This document shows positions 26,940-36,006 of a DNA stretch of 64,000 bases, piece after piece (position 1 is the stretch's first letter; each line of letters begins with the position of its first letter). A program made the position numbers and the translations under genes. Where the stretch lies: assembly GCF_041537925.1 (NCBI RefSeq), contig NZ_JBGOSH010000019.1, positions 1 through 64,000 of the forward strand, read 5' to 3'. The notes beneath the pieces are model-generated. The model made no database searches. It was not told the DNA's origin and was given only the letters and a program-made list of their open reading frames with translations. This DNA is from Ruegeria_C sp041537925 (GTDB lineage Bacteria > Pseudomonadota > Alphaproteobacteria > Rhodobacterales > Rhodobacteraceae).

Positions 26940-27962
26940 TCAGTTTTTTAGGATCAGGTCCTCGATTTCACGGTCGCCCATTATGCCGCCGGGGCGCAAG
27001 GCCATCGTCAATACGATTACTGCCCCCAACGCGACCCCGGACAGGCCCAGAACTTCTGGCAAGTTAACCCCCAGGACTTCCGGCCCGGTTTCCAGCCAGC
27101 GCACCCATTCGAGACCGAAGGATATCAGGAACGTTCCCAGCACAGCACCGGTCACGGTGCGCATCCCGCCCAATATCAGCATAGCGAGCGTCAGGAACAC
27201 GTGATTGAAATAGAACGGCCGTGCGCTGATTGTTCCAAGAAAATAGGCATAGGCGATACCAGCGACCGCCAGCAACACCCCAGACAGCACCCAGGCGATC
27301 AATCGAAATCGGAAAAAGTTGACACCCATCGAAGCGGCGCCGACCTCATCGTCGGCAGAGGCGCGCAAGGCGATCCCCCAACGGCTTTCTCGAAAACCTC
27401 GCACAACAAAGACCATCCCGACGGCAAGGATCACAGCAGAGGTCAGTGTGAACACCTGTGGAATACCAAAGAACGCCTGATTGCCCTTAAAGATGTCTGT
27501 GCGATACAGGAAAAACGAATGCACGATGACAAGCACAGCCAGAGAAACGATCGTTGCGCCGATCCCCGATAGCCTGACGATGAATAGCCCCGTCAGAATG
27601 GCAAAGGTCCCCGTCAGCGCGATCGCGATCAGCGCCGATGTAGTCGGGTCCAGCTCAAAAGCACTCAGCCCCCAAGGTGCATCTGGAAGCGATATGCCCT
27701 TCATCGCAACGGGCGTGACACAGATTGCCGCGACATATGCACCAATGCCCATAAACGCGGAATGGCTGAGGTTGGTGATCCGGGCGTTGCCCATAAAGAC
27801 CTGCAAAGCGAGCACAACCATCAGATTGACATAGGCCCCATAAACAATGCGCAATTGATACCGAGACCCGAAATAGCTTGCAGCAAGCCCTATCCCGATC
27901 AGGATCATCGCGAGGATCCCCGCACCGACTATTCCTCGTTTTTGGCTACGCGACAGGGTCAA
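26940..27962 (-). CDS. livM: Branched-chain amino acid-type ABC permease (LivM)
   Basis: A 340-residue inner-membrane permease of the LivM family with about nine to ten hydrophobic segments. NARITNLSHSAFMGIGAYVAA and VYGAYVNLMVVLALQV-type sequence, each recognisable, lie in the N-terminal half. The LivM signature LRASADDEVGAASMGVN is in the middle and LILGGMRTVTGAVLGTF near the end. The cargo of HAAT-family transporters ranges from amino acids to urea and short amides; the neighbours point to the latter. It overlaps livH by four bases. Confidence 0.92.
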   Translation of the reverse strand: MTLSRSQKRGIVGAGILAMILIGIGLAASYFGSRYQLRIVYGAYVNLMVVLALQVFMGNARITNLSHSAFMGIGAYVAAICVTPVAMKGISLPDAPWGLSAFELDPTTSALIAIALTGTFAILTGLFIVRLSGIGATIVSLAVLVIVHSFFLYRTDIFKGNQAFFGIPQVFTLTSAVILAVGMVFVVRGFRESRWGIALRASADDEVGAASMGVNFFRFRLIAWVLSGVLLAVAGIAYAYFLGTISARPFYFNHVFLTLAMLILGGMRTVTGAVLGTFLISFGLEWVRWLETGPEVLGVNLPEVLGLSGVALGAVIVLTMALRPGGIMGDREIEDLILKN

Positions 27963-28855
27963 TGCTTATCCCCCTTTTCGCTGCGTGGGGTAAGAATGCC
28001 CTCGGGGCGCCAAATCAGCAGCAGTGCAATAATGCCAAATACGAAGGCGTCCGTCATGCCCCCCAGGGACTGTGGCAACATGACTAGCATCGTCACCTCG
28101 ATTGCCCCCAGAAGAAATCCGCCTAGAACGGCGCCGGGCAGGCTGCCAAATCCGCCAACGACGCATGCGACAAAGGCCTTGAGAACGGGGTCGAACCCTA
28201 AATGCGGATCAACAGAACCGCGCCGCGCCATTATGAAGACGCAGGCAATACCGGCAAGCAGCCCGGAAATCATGAAGGCCGCTGCAAATACTCGGTTGGC
28301 CCGTATGCCAGTCAGTCGGACCATCTCAAAATCCAGCGCCGCTGCACGCATTGCCAGACCCAGAACTGTGCGGCGCAAAAACACCATCATTCCGATAATG
28401 ACGACAATGGTCGTGAGTGTTTCGAAAAGCTGCAGAGATGAAATGCGAAGACCGCCGAGGTCAATCGGCCATTCTAAAAAGTAAAGCGATGTCACCGCGA
28501 TAGGTCGGGGGGACACAAGAAGCAGAAACAGATTTTGCAGCACAATGGACACGCCAAACGCCGTCAGCAGACCCGTCGTCGGATCAGCATAGCGTACGGG
28601 TCTGAAGGCCACCCGTTCCAGCGTAACAGAGGCGAGCGTCGCCGCAATAATTGCCGCGCCAACCACAATCAGAGGATTGTTCAATGCAAGGGCTGCCATC
28701 GCAACCATTGTGTACCCACCGACCGCAATGATCTCGCCATGCGCAAAATTCACCAGCCCCATTATCGAAAAGACGATAGCAAGCCCCAAGGCCAAAAGCG
28801 CATACTCGGCCCCAAAAGACAGCGCATTCATGATCTGTTGTGCGACGTATTCCAT
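27959..28855 (-). CDS. livH: Branched-chain amino acid-type ABC permease (LivH)
   Basis: A 298-residue LivH-family permease. It shows GAEYALLALGLAIVFSIMGL and NFAHGEIIAVGGY near the start, LGLAMRAAALDFEMVRLTGI in the middle and a C-terminal GGFGSLPGAVLGGFLLG motif. It pairs with livM. Its start overlaps the livF stop by one base and its stop overlaps the livM start, so the transporter genes are co-translated. Confidence 0.92.
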   Translation of the reverse strand: MEYVAQQIMNALSFGAEYALLALGLAIVFSIMGLVNFAHGEIIAVGGYTMVAMAALALNNPLIVVGAAIIAATLASVTLERVAFRPVRYADPTTGLLTAFGVSIVLQNLFLLLVSPRPIAVTSLYFLEWPIDLGGLRISSLQLFETLTTIVVIIGMMVFLRRTVLGLAMRAAALDFEMVRLTGIRANRVFAAAFMISGLLAGIACVFIMARRGSVDPHLGFDPVLKAFVACVVGGFGSLPGAVLGGFLLGAIEVTMLVMLPQSLGGMTDAFVFGIIALLLIWRPEGILTPRSEKGDKH

Positions 28856-29553
28856 CAGGTCAGCCCCGTCAGTTCCGCCATCAGGGCGTCGTTGGTTCCA
28901 AGCGTTTCAGCCGTGCCCTCTGCGACGATGCGACCATTGTTCAGAAGATAGACATAGTCTGACAGGCGCAGGGCTTGGGTCGCGTTTTGTTCGACCAGCA
29001 AAATGGTCATGCCCTTTTCTTTCAGCGCCCCAATCATGGTGAAAATCTGAGTGACGATTTTGGGGGCCAATCCAAGGCTGGGTTCATCCAGAAGTAAAAT
29101 GCGCGGGTTCGCCATCAAGGCCCGCGCAATCGCAAGCATTTGCTGTTCTCCGCCCGACAGTGTCCCCGCAAGCTGATTGCGACGTTCACCGAGAATTGGG
29201 AAGGTGTCGAACCATTCCGCGATACGATCTGCCAGGTCATTCTTTTGTTGCGCGCCGCCCAGTCGCAGATTTTCCTCGACACTCAGATTGGCGAATACGC
29301 GTCTGCCTTCTGGTGACACGGCAATCCCTTTGCGCATACGAGATTCTACTGGAAGGGGTGTCAGGTCGACGCCAGACAGCGCGATGGACCCGGTTGCTTT
29401 TGCAATTCCTGTTATTGCCGAAATCGTTGATGTCTTGCCGGCGCCGTTGGGTCCAAGCAACGCAACGCACTGACCTTCCGCCACAGCAAATGATATGCCG
29501 TGCACCGCCTCAATTGGCCCGTGGAACACCTCCAGATTTTCAACGTCGAGCAT
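28855..29553 (-). CDS. livF: Branched-chain amino acid-type ABC ATPase (LivF)
   Basis: A 232-residue ATPase with Walker A GPNGAGKTS, the signature LSGGEQQMLAIARAL and Walker B LLLDEPSLGLAP, ending in the LivF-typical GTAETLG segment. I choose ATG 29553 (MLDVENLEVFHG), with AAAGG just upstream. An in-frame ATG at 29583 would place the start inside the perfect stem-loop at 29573-29596, which makes it unlikely. Confidence 0.92.
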   Translation of the reverse strand: MLDVENLEVFHGPIEAVHGISFAVAEGQCVALLGPNGAGKTSTISAITGIAKATGSIALSGVDLTPLPVESRMRKGIAVSPEGRRVFANLSVEENLRLGGAQQKNDLADRIAEWFDTFPILGERRNQLAGTLSGGEQQMLAIARALMANPRILLLDEPSLGLAPKIVTQIFTMIGALKEKGMTILLVEQNATQALRLSDYVYLLNNGRIVAEGTAETLGTNDALMAELTGLT

Positions 29554-29572
29554 GTACAGGCCTTTGGAAAGA

Positions 29573-29596
29573 GGCAGGGCCATAGCTGGCCCTGCC
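29573..29596 (-). terminator. Perfect intercistronic stem-loop (partial terminator or stabiliser)
   Basis: GGCAGGGCC (29573-29581) pairs perfectly with GGCCCTGCC (29588-29596) around a 6-base loop, beginning 8 bases after the binding-protein stop on the minus strand. It is followed by CTCTTTCC rather than a long T-run. It probably attenuates transcription into livF-livH-livM while protecting the binding-protein mRNA. Confidence 0.6.
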
Positions 29597-29604
29597 GATT
29601 CTGA

Positions 29605-30756
29605 TCAATTCCAATCAGTCGGTGTGTTGGACGGAATTTCATTTGAAATCAAAACCCGTTTCCCATTTTCGAAACCGATCACCGGAATGGTCCGCTGCGC
29701 ATAGGTATTCGTGTCCTTGAACGAAATACTCTCGACCGTGAGGACGGGAATGCTGTCTGCATTGCGCAGGGTGTCAGCAATGGTAGCCGGATCGGTGCTG
29801 CCCGATTGTTCAATCGCCCAGGCGACGGCAGCTACGGTGTCAGCACCTGTGGCAGGGAACAGGCCCGGGACGTCGATGCCCATTTCCTTGCATTCAGCCA
29901 TGAATTTTACCACGGCCCCTTCCGCATGGCTGGGTGCCAGTGTTGCAAAGAACACCTTATCAAGGATGGACGGGTCGTCTGAACCCACCGCATCCAGCGA
30001 TGGATCGTCGAACCCGTCCGAACCAATCACATAGGCCTCAATTCCTGCGCTCTTCAACTGACGGACAAGCACCGCGATGTCGGGCATGATGGATGAGATA
30101 TAGACCCCGTCAATCTCCTCGCCCAAGGCTTTCATTTCCGCGATTTGCGGGGACCAGTCCGACGTACCGAATGAGAAGTTCATCTTTGCCAGAACCTTGC
30201 CACCGCCCGCTTCAACCACGTCGCCAAACCAAAGCGGCGTACGGGCGGACCAGGAACCGCCTTCGTCCGAGGTCATCAACACAACGTTTTTGACCCCGAG
30301 GCTGAGCGCATGATTGGCAGCCGCCGTGGCGGTAAAGGGGTCCGGCGATACCCCGGTAAAGAAGTTGTCCACGATGCCCGCATGCATTTCCACCTGCGTA
30401 GATTGCGGCTGGAAGATGGACACACCGTAAGGTTTGGCCACTTGCGCAACCGGGATCATCGTATCGGAAAACGGAATGGTGCCCAGCATCACCGCGCCTT
30501 CGTCCAGGAACTTCTGTGCCAAACTGATTGCCGTTTGTGTGTCGGCCGCCGAATCCTGAACCAGCACTTCAATCATCTTGCCATCAACGCCGCCTTTGGC
30601 ATTAATTTTCTCTGCCATGCAGCGGGCACCCTGCCATTCGGCATATGGCGCATAATCTCCGGTCATTGGAACACCAAGACCGATCTTGATAGTATCTTCA
30701 GCCAACGCTGGTGCGGCCAGAGATAAACAAGCCAATGCGATTAACGTCTTTTTCAT
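29605..30756 (-). CDS. Liv-type ABC transporter substrate-binding protein
   Basis: A 383-residue periplasmic binding protein of the LivK/HAAT family (Peripla_BP_6) with a Sec signal (KKTLIALACLSLAAPALA) and the family opening IKIGLGVPMTGDYAPYAEWQ. I set the start at ATG 30756, preceded by GGAGAGAAAG, not at an upstream in-frame ATG. It determines what the operon imports. By context this is an amide, urea-like or N-acyl compound rather than a branched-chain amino acid (inference). Confidence 0.9.
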   Translation of the reverse strand: MKKTLIALACLSLAAPALAEDTIKIGLGVPMTGDYAPYAEWQGARCMAEKINAKGGVDGKMIEVLVQDSAADTQTAISLAQKFLDEGAVMLGTIPFSDTMIPVAQVAKPYGVSIFQPQSTQVEMHAGIVDNFFTGVSPDPFTATAAANHALSLGVKNVVLMTSDEGGSWSARTPLWFGDVVEAGGGKVLAKMNFSFGTSDWSPQIAEMKALGEEIDGVYISSIMPDIAVLVRQLKSAGIEAYVIGSDGFDDPSLDAVGSDDPSILDKVFFATLAPSHAEGAVVKFMAECKEMGIDVPGLFPATGADTVAAVAWAIEQSGSTDPATIADTLRNADSIPVLTVESISFKDTNTYAQRTIPVIGFENGKRVLISNEIPSNTPTDWN

Positions 30757-30784
30757 CTTTCTCTCCTGTCGGTTGGTTCGCCAC

Positions 30785-31510
30785 TTAGGCGGCATGTTCC
30801 TGGTCTTCGCCCAGGTAGGCGTCGATCACTTGCCTGTTTTCAGAGACCGCTTGTGGGGTGCCTTCTGCGATGACTTTCCCCATGTTCAAAACTGTGATGC
30901 GCTCGCTCAAAGCCATGATGAACTTCAAGTCATGATCGATCACGAGTATCGAGCATTCGCTTTTGTCGCGGACCCAGCCAAGCGCCGCGCCCAAGGCCTC
31001 GGTTTCCTGCTCATTCATGCCAGCTGCCGGTTCATCCAACATCAAAACGCGAGGGCGCAGGGCCAGGGCGCGCACGATTTCCAACCGCCTGAGTTGACCA
31101 TAGGCCAGTGAATTGGCCGGATCGTTCAGCTTGTCGGCAAGGTCAAACCGCACAATCGCCTCTTGTAGCAGGTCATCACCGCCTCTTGCGCTGGCAGTAC
31201 CGGTATAACCTGCGACGTCGATATTTTGCTGCGCCGTCAGGCTGGAGAAAACACGCAGATTCTGAAACGTGCGAGCAATCCCTTTTAGGGCGCGCTGCTG
31301 CGAGGACAAATCATCCAGCGGTACTCCGTCCAAAGTCATCGCCCCAGCCGAATGGGTCAATAGCCCCGAGATCAAGTTCACCAAGGTACTTTTGCCGGCG
31401 CCGTTCGGTCCGATCAGGCCGCGCACCTCGCCGGGTGCAACCGACATGTCAACATCCTGCACGGCTTTGACACCACCGAAGGTCTTGGTGATCCCGCGCA
31501 GCTCAAGCAT
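30785..31510 (-). CDS. livG: Branched-chain amino acid-type ABC ATPase (LivG)
   Basis: A 241-residue ATPase. It shows Walker A GPNGAGKSTLVN, the LivG-type GIARTFQNLRVF segment, a signature region LAYGQLRRLEIVRAL in which the usual LSxGQ reads AYGQ, and Walker B LMLDEPAAGMN. It overlaps the isochorismatase-fold gene by eight bases, tying the hydrolases to the transporter. Confidence 0.92.
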   Translation of the reverse strand: MLELRGITKTFGGVKAVQDVDMSVAPGEVRGLIGPNGAGKSTLVNLISGLLTHSAGAMTLDGVPLDDLSSQQRALKGIARTFQNLRVFSSLTAQQNIDVAGYTGTASARGGDDLLQEAIVRFDLADKLNDPANSLAYGQLRRLEIVRALALRPRVLMLDEPAAGMNEQETEALGAALGWVRDKSECSILVIDHDLKFIMALSERITVLNMGKVIAEGTPQAVSENRQVIDAYLGEDQEHAA

Positions 31511-32144
31511 TTGTCAACTCGCTCACAAGCTCGGTCGTGGTTACTTGTCGGCAGTATCCTTTGATCGTCCTAAGCGAATGATCGTGCCGTTCCTGAGTAT
31601 AAGTCAGGCAAGCATCCGAAACCTGTGTCACCAGATACCCGAGATCACAGGCATCGCGGATGGCGCTTTCGACACATTGGTCCGTGATCAGGCCGGACAG
31701 TATGATCTGCTTAACGCCAAGATTGCGCAGAATGTAGTCGATGTGGGTTGAGACAAAGACCGAAGACGACGACTTTGGTAAGACAATCTCATCGCCCTTC
31801 GGGGCAATCCGATCAATGACCTTCCCGTCCCAAGATCCCTTGGGCACGTTGAAGCCCGTGATCTTGTAGTCCAGCGACCGATCCCGCCCATCCAATGTGA
31901 GGCTTTCGATGGTGGTATACATGACCTCAACCCCGGCGGTGCGACAGGCAGATTGAATCGCCTGCATGTTGGGAATGACACGGGCATCAAGCTCGTCGAA
32001 GAACCAACCATATTTCTGTGCGAACTCTTCGGGCGACAGACCATCGAACTCGGCGCCCTCGCGATGTGCGGCGAAATTCTGCACGTCAATAAACAAAAGC
32101 GCAGCTTGATCGGGCTGTACGGGAACATCACGGGTCAAAGTCAT
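31503..32144 (-). CDS. Isochorismatase-family cysteine hydrolase
   Basis: A 213-residue cysteine hydrolase. The triad is Asp20 (LLFIDVQNF), Lys124 (VLPKSSSS) and Cys157 (GLITDQCVES); the cis-peptide motif before the cysteine is intact. Family members include nicotinamidase, N-carbamoylsarcosine, biuret and ureidoacrylate hydrolases, so C-N bond cleavage releasing ammonia or carbamate is the safest role. It lies between the N-formylglutamate-amidohydrolase-like gene (four-base overlap) and livG. The substrate is unknown. Confidence 0.87.
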   Translation of the reverse strand: MTLTRDVPVQPDQAALLFIDVQNFAAHREGAEFDGLSPEEFAQKYGWFFDELDARVIPNMQAIQSACRTAGVEVMYTTIESLTLDGRDRSLDYKITGFNVPKGSWDGKVIDRIAPKGDEIVLPKSSSSVFVSTHIDYILRNLGVKQIILSGLITDQCVESAIRDACDLGYLVTQVSDACLTYTQERHDHSLRTIKGYCRQVTTTELVSELTNA

Positions 32145-32908
32145 GACAATGTCTCCATGAATTCACTTATGGCTTTTGCCAGGCAACCCGCCCAGAGCTG
32201 TGCACCCGACACATGATCAATCTGGTCATTGCGTATCTCGATTAGGCAATGCGGCAATCCGCGGGCCTCGGCATAGTGGGGAATGAACCAATCGGTTTCA
32301 TCCTCAATCTGGTAGGGTTCGTTGATCGCTAGCTCCAGGCTCGGTTGTTGCCTGGAAATTGAACGCATAAGCGTTTGGGCAGTGTCCTGGGCCTGTCGCG
32401 TCAAGAAACCCGCATGCCATGGCCGATCAATCCCGTTCATGCGTGGCGTGAAAGAATGGATGGAAAAACAAGCTTTTACGCCCAGTTCCAGATACTGCTC
32501 GATCGCGCCATTCATAGGGGCAAAGATCTCGTCAATGCGTCTTTGCTTGTCAGCAGATGTCAGGCCCTGATTGCCGGGAACAACCACACCGTCGCTGATT
32601 TCAGGCATGGAGTCCGTCCCACCCGGGGGACGGTTCGCGTCGATGACAAGACGACTGTATCGCTGGAGTATCAACGGAGCGTTGAGGCGCTCGCTGACGC
32701 CAAGCGCCACGTCTTCCGCGCCGATGTCCCACGCCCGATGGCTGATGAGCACATCCTCATTCACTTGCAGATCGCCCAATGACCGCGGAATTTTACGACC
32801 TGCGTGCTCACATAACAAAAGCACCGGCACCTCGCTTTCCCGATTGAGGATTTCAACGGGGACGGGGTCGGTATCGCACAGCAGAGCGTGGTCGGCAGCA
32901 GCTTCCAT
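32141..32908 (-). CDS. N-formylglutamate amidohydrolase family protein
   Basis: A 255-residue FGase-fold zinc hydrolase. LLLCEHAGRKIP holds the first metal motif (EHAG). SHRAWDIGA and RLVIDANRPPG follow the family pattern, and SIHSFTP carries the later histidine. HutG-type members split N-formylglutamate into formate and glutamate. There are no other histidine-degradation genes here, so the natural substrate is probably another N-formyl or N-acyl amino compound. It is the first gene of the minus-strand operon, divergent from the RpiR regulator. The ribosome binding site is weak. Confidence 0.85.
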   Translation of the reverse strand: MEAAADHALLCDTDPVPVEILNRESEVPVLLLCEHAGRKIPRSLGDLQVNEDVLISHRAWDIGAEDVALGVSERLNAPLILQRYSRLVIDANRPPGGTDSMPEISDGVVVPGNQGLTSADKQRRIDEIFAPMNGAIEQYLELGVKACFSIHSFTPRMNGIDRPWHAGFLTRQAQDTAQTLMRSISRQQPSLELAINEPYQIEDETDWFIPHYAEARGLPHCLIEIRNDQIDHVSGAQLWAGCLAKAISEFMETLS

Positions 32909-32939
32909 TGCTGCAGCCTAGAGAAATTTTATTTTCAGT

Positions 32940-32959
32940 GTCAACTTATTTGCATTGAC
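32940..32959. promoter_or_regulatory. Inverted repeat in the divergent promoter, possible RpiR operator
   Basis: GTCAA (32940-32944) and TTGAC (32955-32959) form an inverted repeat around 10 AT-rich bases in the 80-base gap between the amide operon and the RpiR gene. TTGACT could also serve as a -35 box for the regulator. The arms are short, so this is tentative. Confidence 0.35.
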
Positions 32960-32988
32960 TGTAATTCTATTTCCATCACATTTATCCC

Positions 32989-33834
32989 ATGTCTGTTCGC
33001 AATCTCATCGAAAAAAACTCGCAAAGCATGACCCCGTCCGAGCGAAAGCTCACCGCTGTTCTCCTGTCGGACTATCCATTTGCGGGGCTTGCGTCGATTC
33101 AGGAACTTGCAGAACGGGCAGAGGTTTCACCGCCCTCTATTTCCCGCTTTGTGACAAAGATCGGATTGTCGGGTTACGCCGAAATGCAGCGCAGCCTGAT
33201 CGCAGAAATGAAAGACGGCGACAGATCGCCGGTCGAGATACACGCAACGGGCAAGCAGATCGAAGGCGGCTATCTGTCAGGCTTCCTGTCACGGGCAGTC
33301 GGACAGATGCAGTCAGCAGGTGCCGCGATTACGGAAGGCCAATTCAATCGGATTTGCGCGCTGTTCGCTGACCCAAAACGCAATATCTACGCCTTGGGCG
33401 GGCGCATCAGTGATACAATCGCGCAGCATTTGTCCTTTCACCTGCGCCAGGCGCGAGCGGGGGTGTTTCACATTCCAAGAGATCCGGAACGCTGGCCGGA
33501 ATATCTGTTGCGAATGAAACCCGGAGATGTGCTTTTTCTGGTTGATTTCCGAAGGTATCAACCGAACCTGAGGCGGCTTGCTAAACAAGCGGCAGATCGA
33601 AAAGCTCAGGTTGTTCTCATGACAGACAAGTGGATGTCGCCTGCAAACAAATATGCCACCGAAGTTCTGGCGGTGCCGATTGAGATCAGCACAATCTGGG
33701 ACAGCTACGCTGCAGCATTGGCGGTTACAGAAGCCATGGCGACTCATGTCGCGGAAGAGGATTGGGAGGCAACCCGCCAGCGCATTGAGGCTTGGGATGC
33801 TGTACGACAGACAGAACAGGAGTCTTCGTCATGA
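32989..33834 (+). CDS. MurR/RpiR family transcriptional regulator
   Basis: A 281-residue regulator with the RpiR N-terminal helix-turn-helix (about 1-77; SIQELAERAEVSPPSISRFV) and a C-terminal SIS domain (about 120-270; NIYALGGRISDTIAQHLSFH) for ligand sensing. It is divergent from the amide operon and coupled to the glutamine-synthetase-like gene by a four-base overlap. It is the obvious local regulator. Confidence 0.9.
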   Translation: MSVRNLIEKNSQSMTPSERKLTAVLLSDYPFAGLASIQELAERAEVSPPSISRFVTKIGLSGYAEMQRSLIAEMKDGDRSPVEIHATGKQIEGGYLSGFLSRAVGQMQSAGAAITEGQFNRICALFADPKRNIYALGGRISDTIAQHLSFHLRQARAGVFHIPRDPERWPEYLLRMKPGDVLFLVDFRRYQPNLRRLAKQAADRKAQVVLMTDKWMSPANKYATEVLAVPIEISTIWDSYAAALAVTEAMATHVAEEDWEATRQRIEAWDAVRQTEQESSS

Positions 33835-35132
33835 CGCCATTGATATTTGTGGGGACAAGTGACCTAGCGGGAAAAACACGCGGCAAAGCGTTCCCCCTCG
33901 ACCAGTTGGAAAAGCGATTGCAGCGTGGGATCGGCTGGACGCCCACCAATGTACAGATCAATTGTTTTGATGTCATCGCCGAAAGCCCGTTTGGGGCTTT
34001 AGGCGACTTGCTGCTAATCCCTGACGCCGCCACTCAGGTTCAGGCAGAATTCGTCGATAAACCCGAGCATTTTATCTTGGGTGACATAGTCACACTGGAA
34101 GGTGAGCCATGGGATTTTTGCACGCGTTCCCTGCTTAAATCTGCGCTTGCGCGGTTGCAAGATGTCGCCGGTGTCACCCTGCTTTCAGCCTTTGAGCACG
34201 AATTCCAGCTCAAAGGCAATCTGGACATGGCCGGTGAGGCCTATGGTCGATCCGGCTTTGAGATGCAAAGGACGCTTTGTGAGTTGCTGATGCATCAACT
34301 TGAAGCCGCAGGATTTGCACCAGACAGCATCATGAAGGAATACGGCCCCAACCAGTACGAGGTTGTTGTGGGGCCCGAGATTGGTGTGCGGTCTGCTGAT
34401 GCCGCAGTGATTTTGCGCGAACTCACCCGGTCCTGCGCACGCGCGCTTGGCCAAGAGGCAACGTTTACCCCCATTCGCGACCCGGAAAGCGTTGGCAATG
34501 GTGTTCACATACACATGAGTTTTCTCGATCAGGCAGGAGATCCCGCCACGTATGATGCGACCGGGCCAAGCGGAATGTCAGGGTTAACCCGCGCCTTTGC
34601 AGCAGGTGTGTTGAAGTACATGGACAGTATTCTGGCACTCACTGCACCATCGGCGATTTCCTATCTGCGCCTGACCCCGCATCGATGGTCCGCGGCGTAC
34701 AATAACCTCGGGTTCCGGGACCGCGAAGCGTCGCTTCGCGTTTGCCCTGTCACCACCAAAGACCCGGCCAGCTTCGCCCGACAGTTCAATATCGAATACC
34801 GTGCGGCCGATGCCGCCGCCTGTCCCCATCTGGCTTTGGCTGCCATCGTCCACGCTGGAGTGCAGGGCATCGAAGAGGGGTTGGAAGCTCCTGAACCAAC
34901 AGAGGAAGACCTGTCGCTTTTGACCCCGACTGAATTGTCGGACCAAGGGTATGTTCGCTTGCCACAGTCGCTTGAAAAGGCTCTCGATCTATTTAGCGCC
35001 AATCGTACAGTCATCGGCTGGTTCCCAGAACCGTTTGCCAGAGTCTATACAGCACATAAAATGTCCGAGATTGACCATCTTTCAGAGATGGACAACATCC
35101 AACGATGCGCAGCGTATGAAAAAACATACTGA
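33831..35132 (+). CDS. Glutamine synthetase-family ligase
   Basis: A 433-residue GS-fold ligase. SAFEHEFQL holds the early metal-site glutamates, and the later catalytic segments are EYGPNQYEV, VGNGVHIHMSF and RLTPHRWSAAYNN. The last replaces the RLVPGYEAP pattern of housekeeping GS. With the divergence in these loops and its catabolic context, it is more likely a gamma-glutamyl-amine or related ligase than GlnA. I set the start at ATG 33831, which overlaps the regulator stop, after AGGAG. By context it may capture the amine or ammonia released by the divergent hydrolases (inference). Confidence 0.85.
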   Translation: MTPLIFVGTSDLAGKTRGKAFPLDQLEKRLQRGIGWTPTNVQINCFDVIAESPFGALGDLLLIPDAATQVQAEFVDKPEHFILGDIVTLEGEPWDFCTRSLLKSALARLQDVAGVTLLSAFEHEFQLKGNLDMAGEAYGRSGFEMQRTLCELLMHQLEAAGFAPDSIMKEYGPNQYEVVVGPEIGVRSADAAVILRELTRSCARALGQEATFTPIRDPESVGNGVHIHMSFLDQAGDPATYDATGPSGMSGLTRAFAAGVLKYMDSILALTAPSAISYLRLTPHRWSAAYNNLGFRDREASLRVCPVTTKDPASFARQFNIEYRAADAAACPHLALAAIVHAGVQGIEEGLEAPEPTEEDLSLLTPTELSDQGYVRLPQSLEKALDLFSANRTVIGWFPEPFARVYTAHKMSEIDHLSEMDNIQRCAAYEKTY

Positions 35133-36006
35133 TAAACGCGAACAGTCTCTGGGCCAAATGGGCCTCAATCGCTGGTAACAGTTAGATCCTGGGGACAGCG
35201 CTATTTCTGGAGCCGCTGTAACCATTTTTTCAGCACCAGCGCCAAGCATTGGCGCTAGCGCAGCGAATTGGTGCTTTGTCCCGCGACCCGGCCATCACTC
35301 GCGGTAGAGATGCTGCGCGGACGATCAACGTCCGCTTCGGAGATTGTGGCCATTCGATACGACCGATGCATGAATGTTGTCTTTGGGCCGTCCCGGTTGA
35401 GCAGGCGGTGCTGTGAAACGTGACGTTGTAAAAAGCGCTAATTGAATTGAACTGACAACGGTCATTGTGAAGACCGCACCCAGTGTTTTGGGAAAGCTTC
35501 AAAGCAGAAATGAGCTTCGGCTCAAAGCACTTCCGAAGAGTGGTCTGTTCCTAGGCGCAATATTTAAAAAACGGTTTTTCAAGCCCGACAATTGGCCGAC
35601 CCTAGGACCAGGTCAAAGGGTGACTGATACTAAATGTAGTATGATCTCTCTTAACCACTATTTTGCTAATGATTTTCAATATGTTGTTAAATTTATTGCC
35701 TTGGGTTCCACCATATCAAATCGCGAGATGAGCCTCGCGCCTAAGGCGCCGACGGAAAAGACTAAGTCGAAGCTTGAATCCCTTGTTTCCGGCGGTTTCC
35801 CACACGACTTGGGCGGGGTCTGCACCTGCTCGTCGCGTCTTCAAAACGCAAACCATTGCGAAGCGTGAAGAAAATGCCAAGCACGGTTCGGTGTCATCAA
35901 CCTGCAGCTTGCCAGAATCCTCGGGATAGCAAGGTCAAAGGTGCTCTATTCGCTTATCAGTCAACTACAAAAGTTTGCCGACATCGCGCTCATTTGTTTG
36001 GTGTCC
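35133..36006. other. Long intergenic region without a convincing gene
   Basis: About 870 bases between convergent genes. No frame looks like a real protein. A perfect 8-base hairpin AGCGCCAA-GCA-TTGGCGCT lies at 35238-35256 and follows a T6 run at 35225-35230. The stretch around 35310-35370 looks like a dispersed intergenic repeat of the kind common in Roseobacter genomes, but this is recollection, not a search. The segment may be insertion debris. Confidence 0.5.

Noticed and set aside
32141..32908. Histidine utilisation (hutG) locus
   Set aside because: No hutH, hutU, hutI or hutF gene is present in the neighbourhood.
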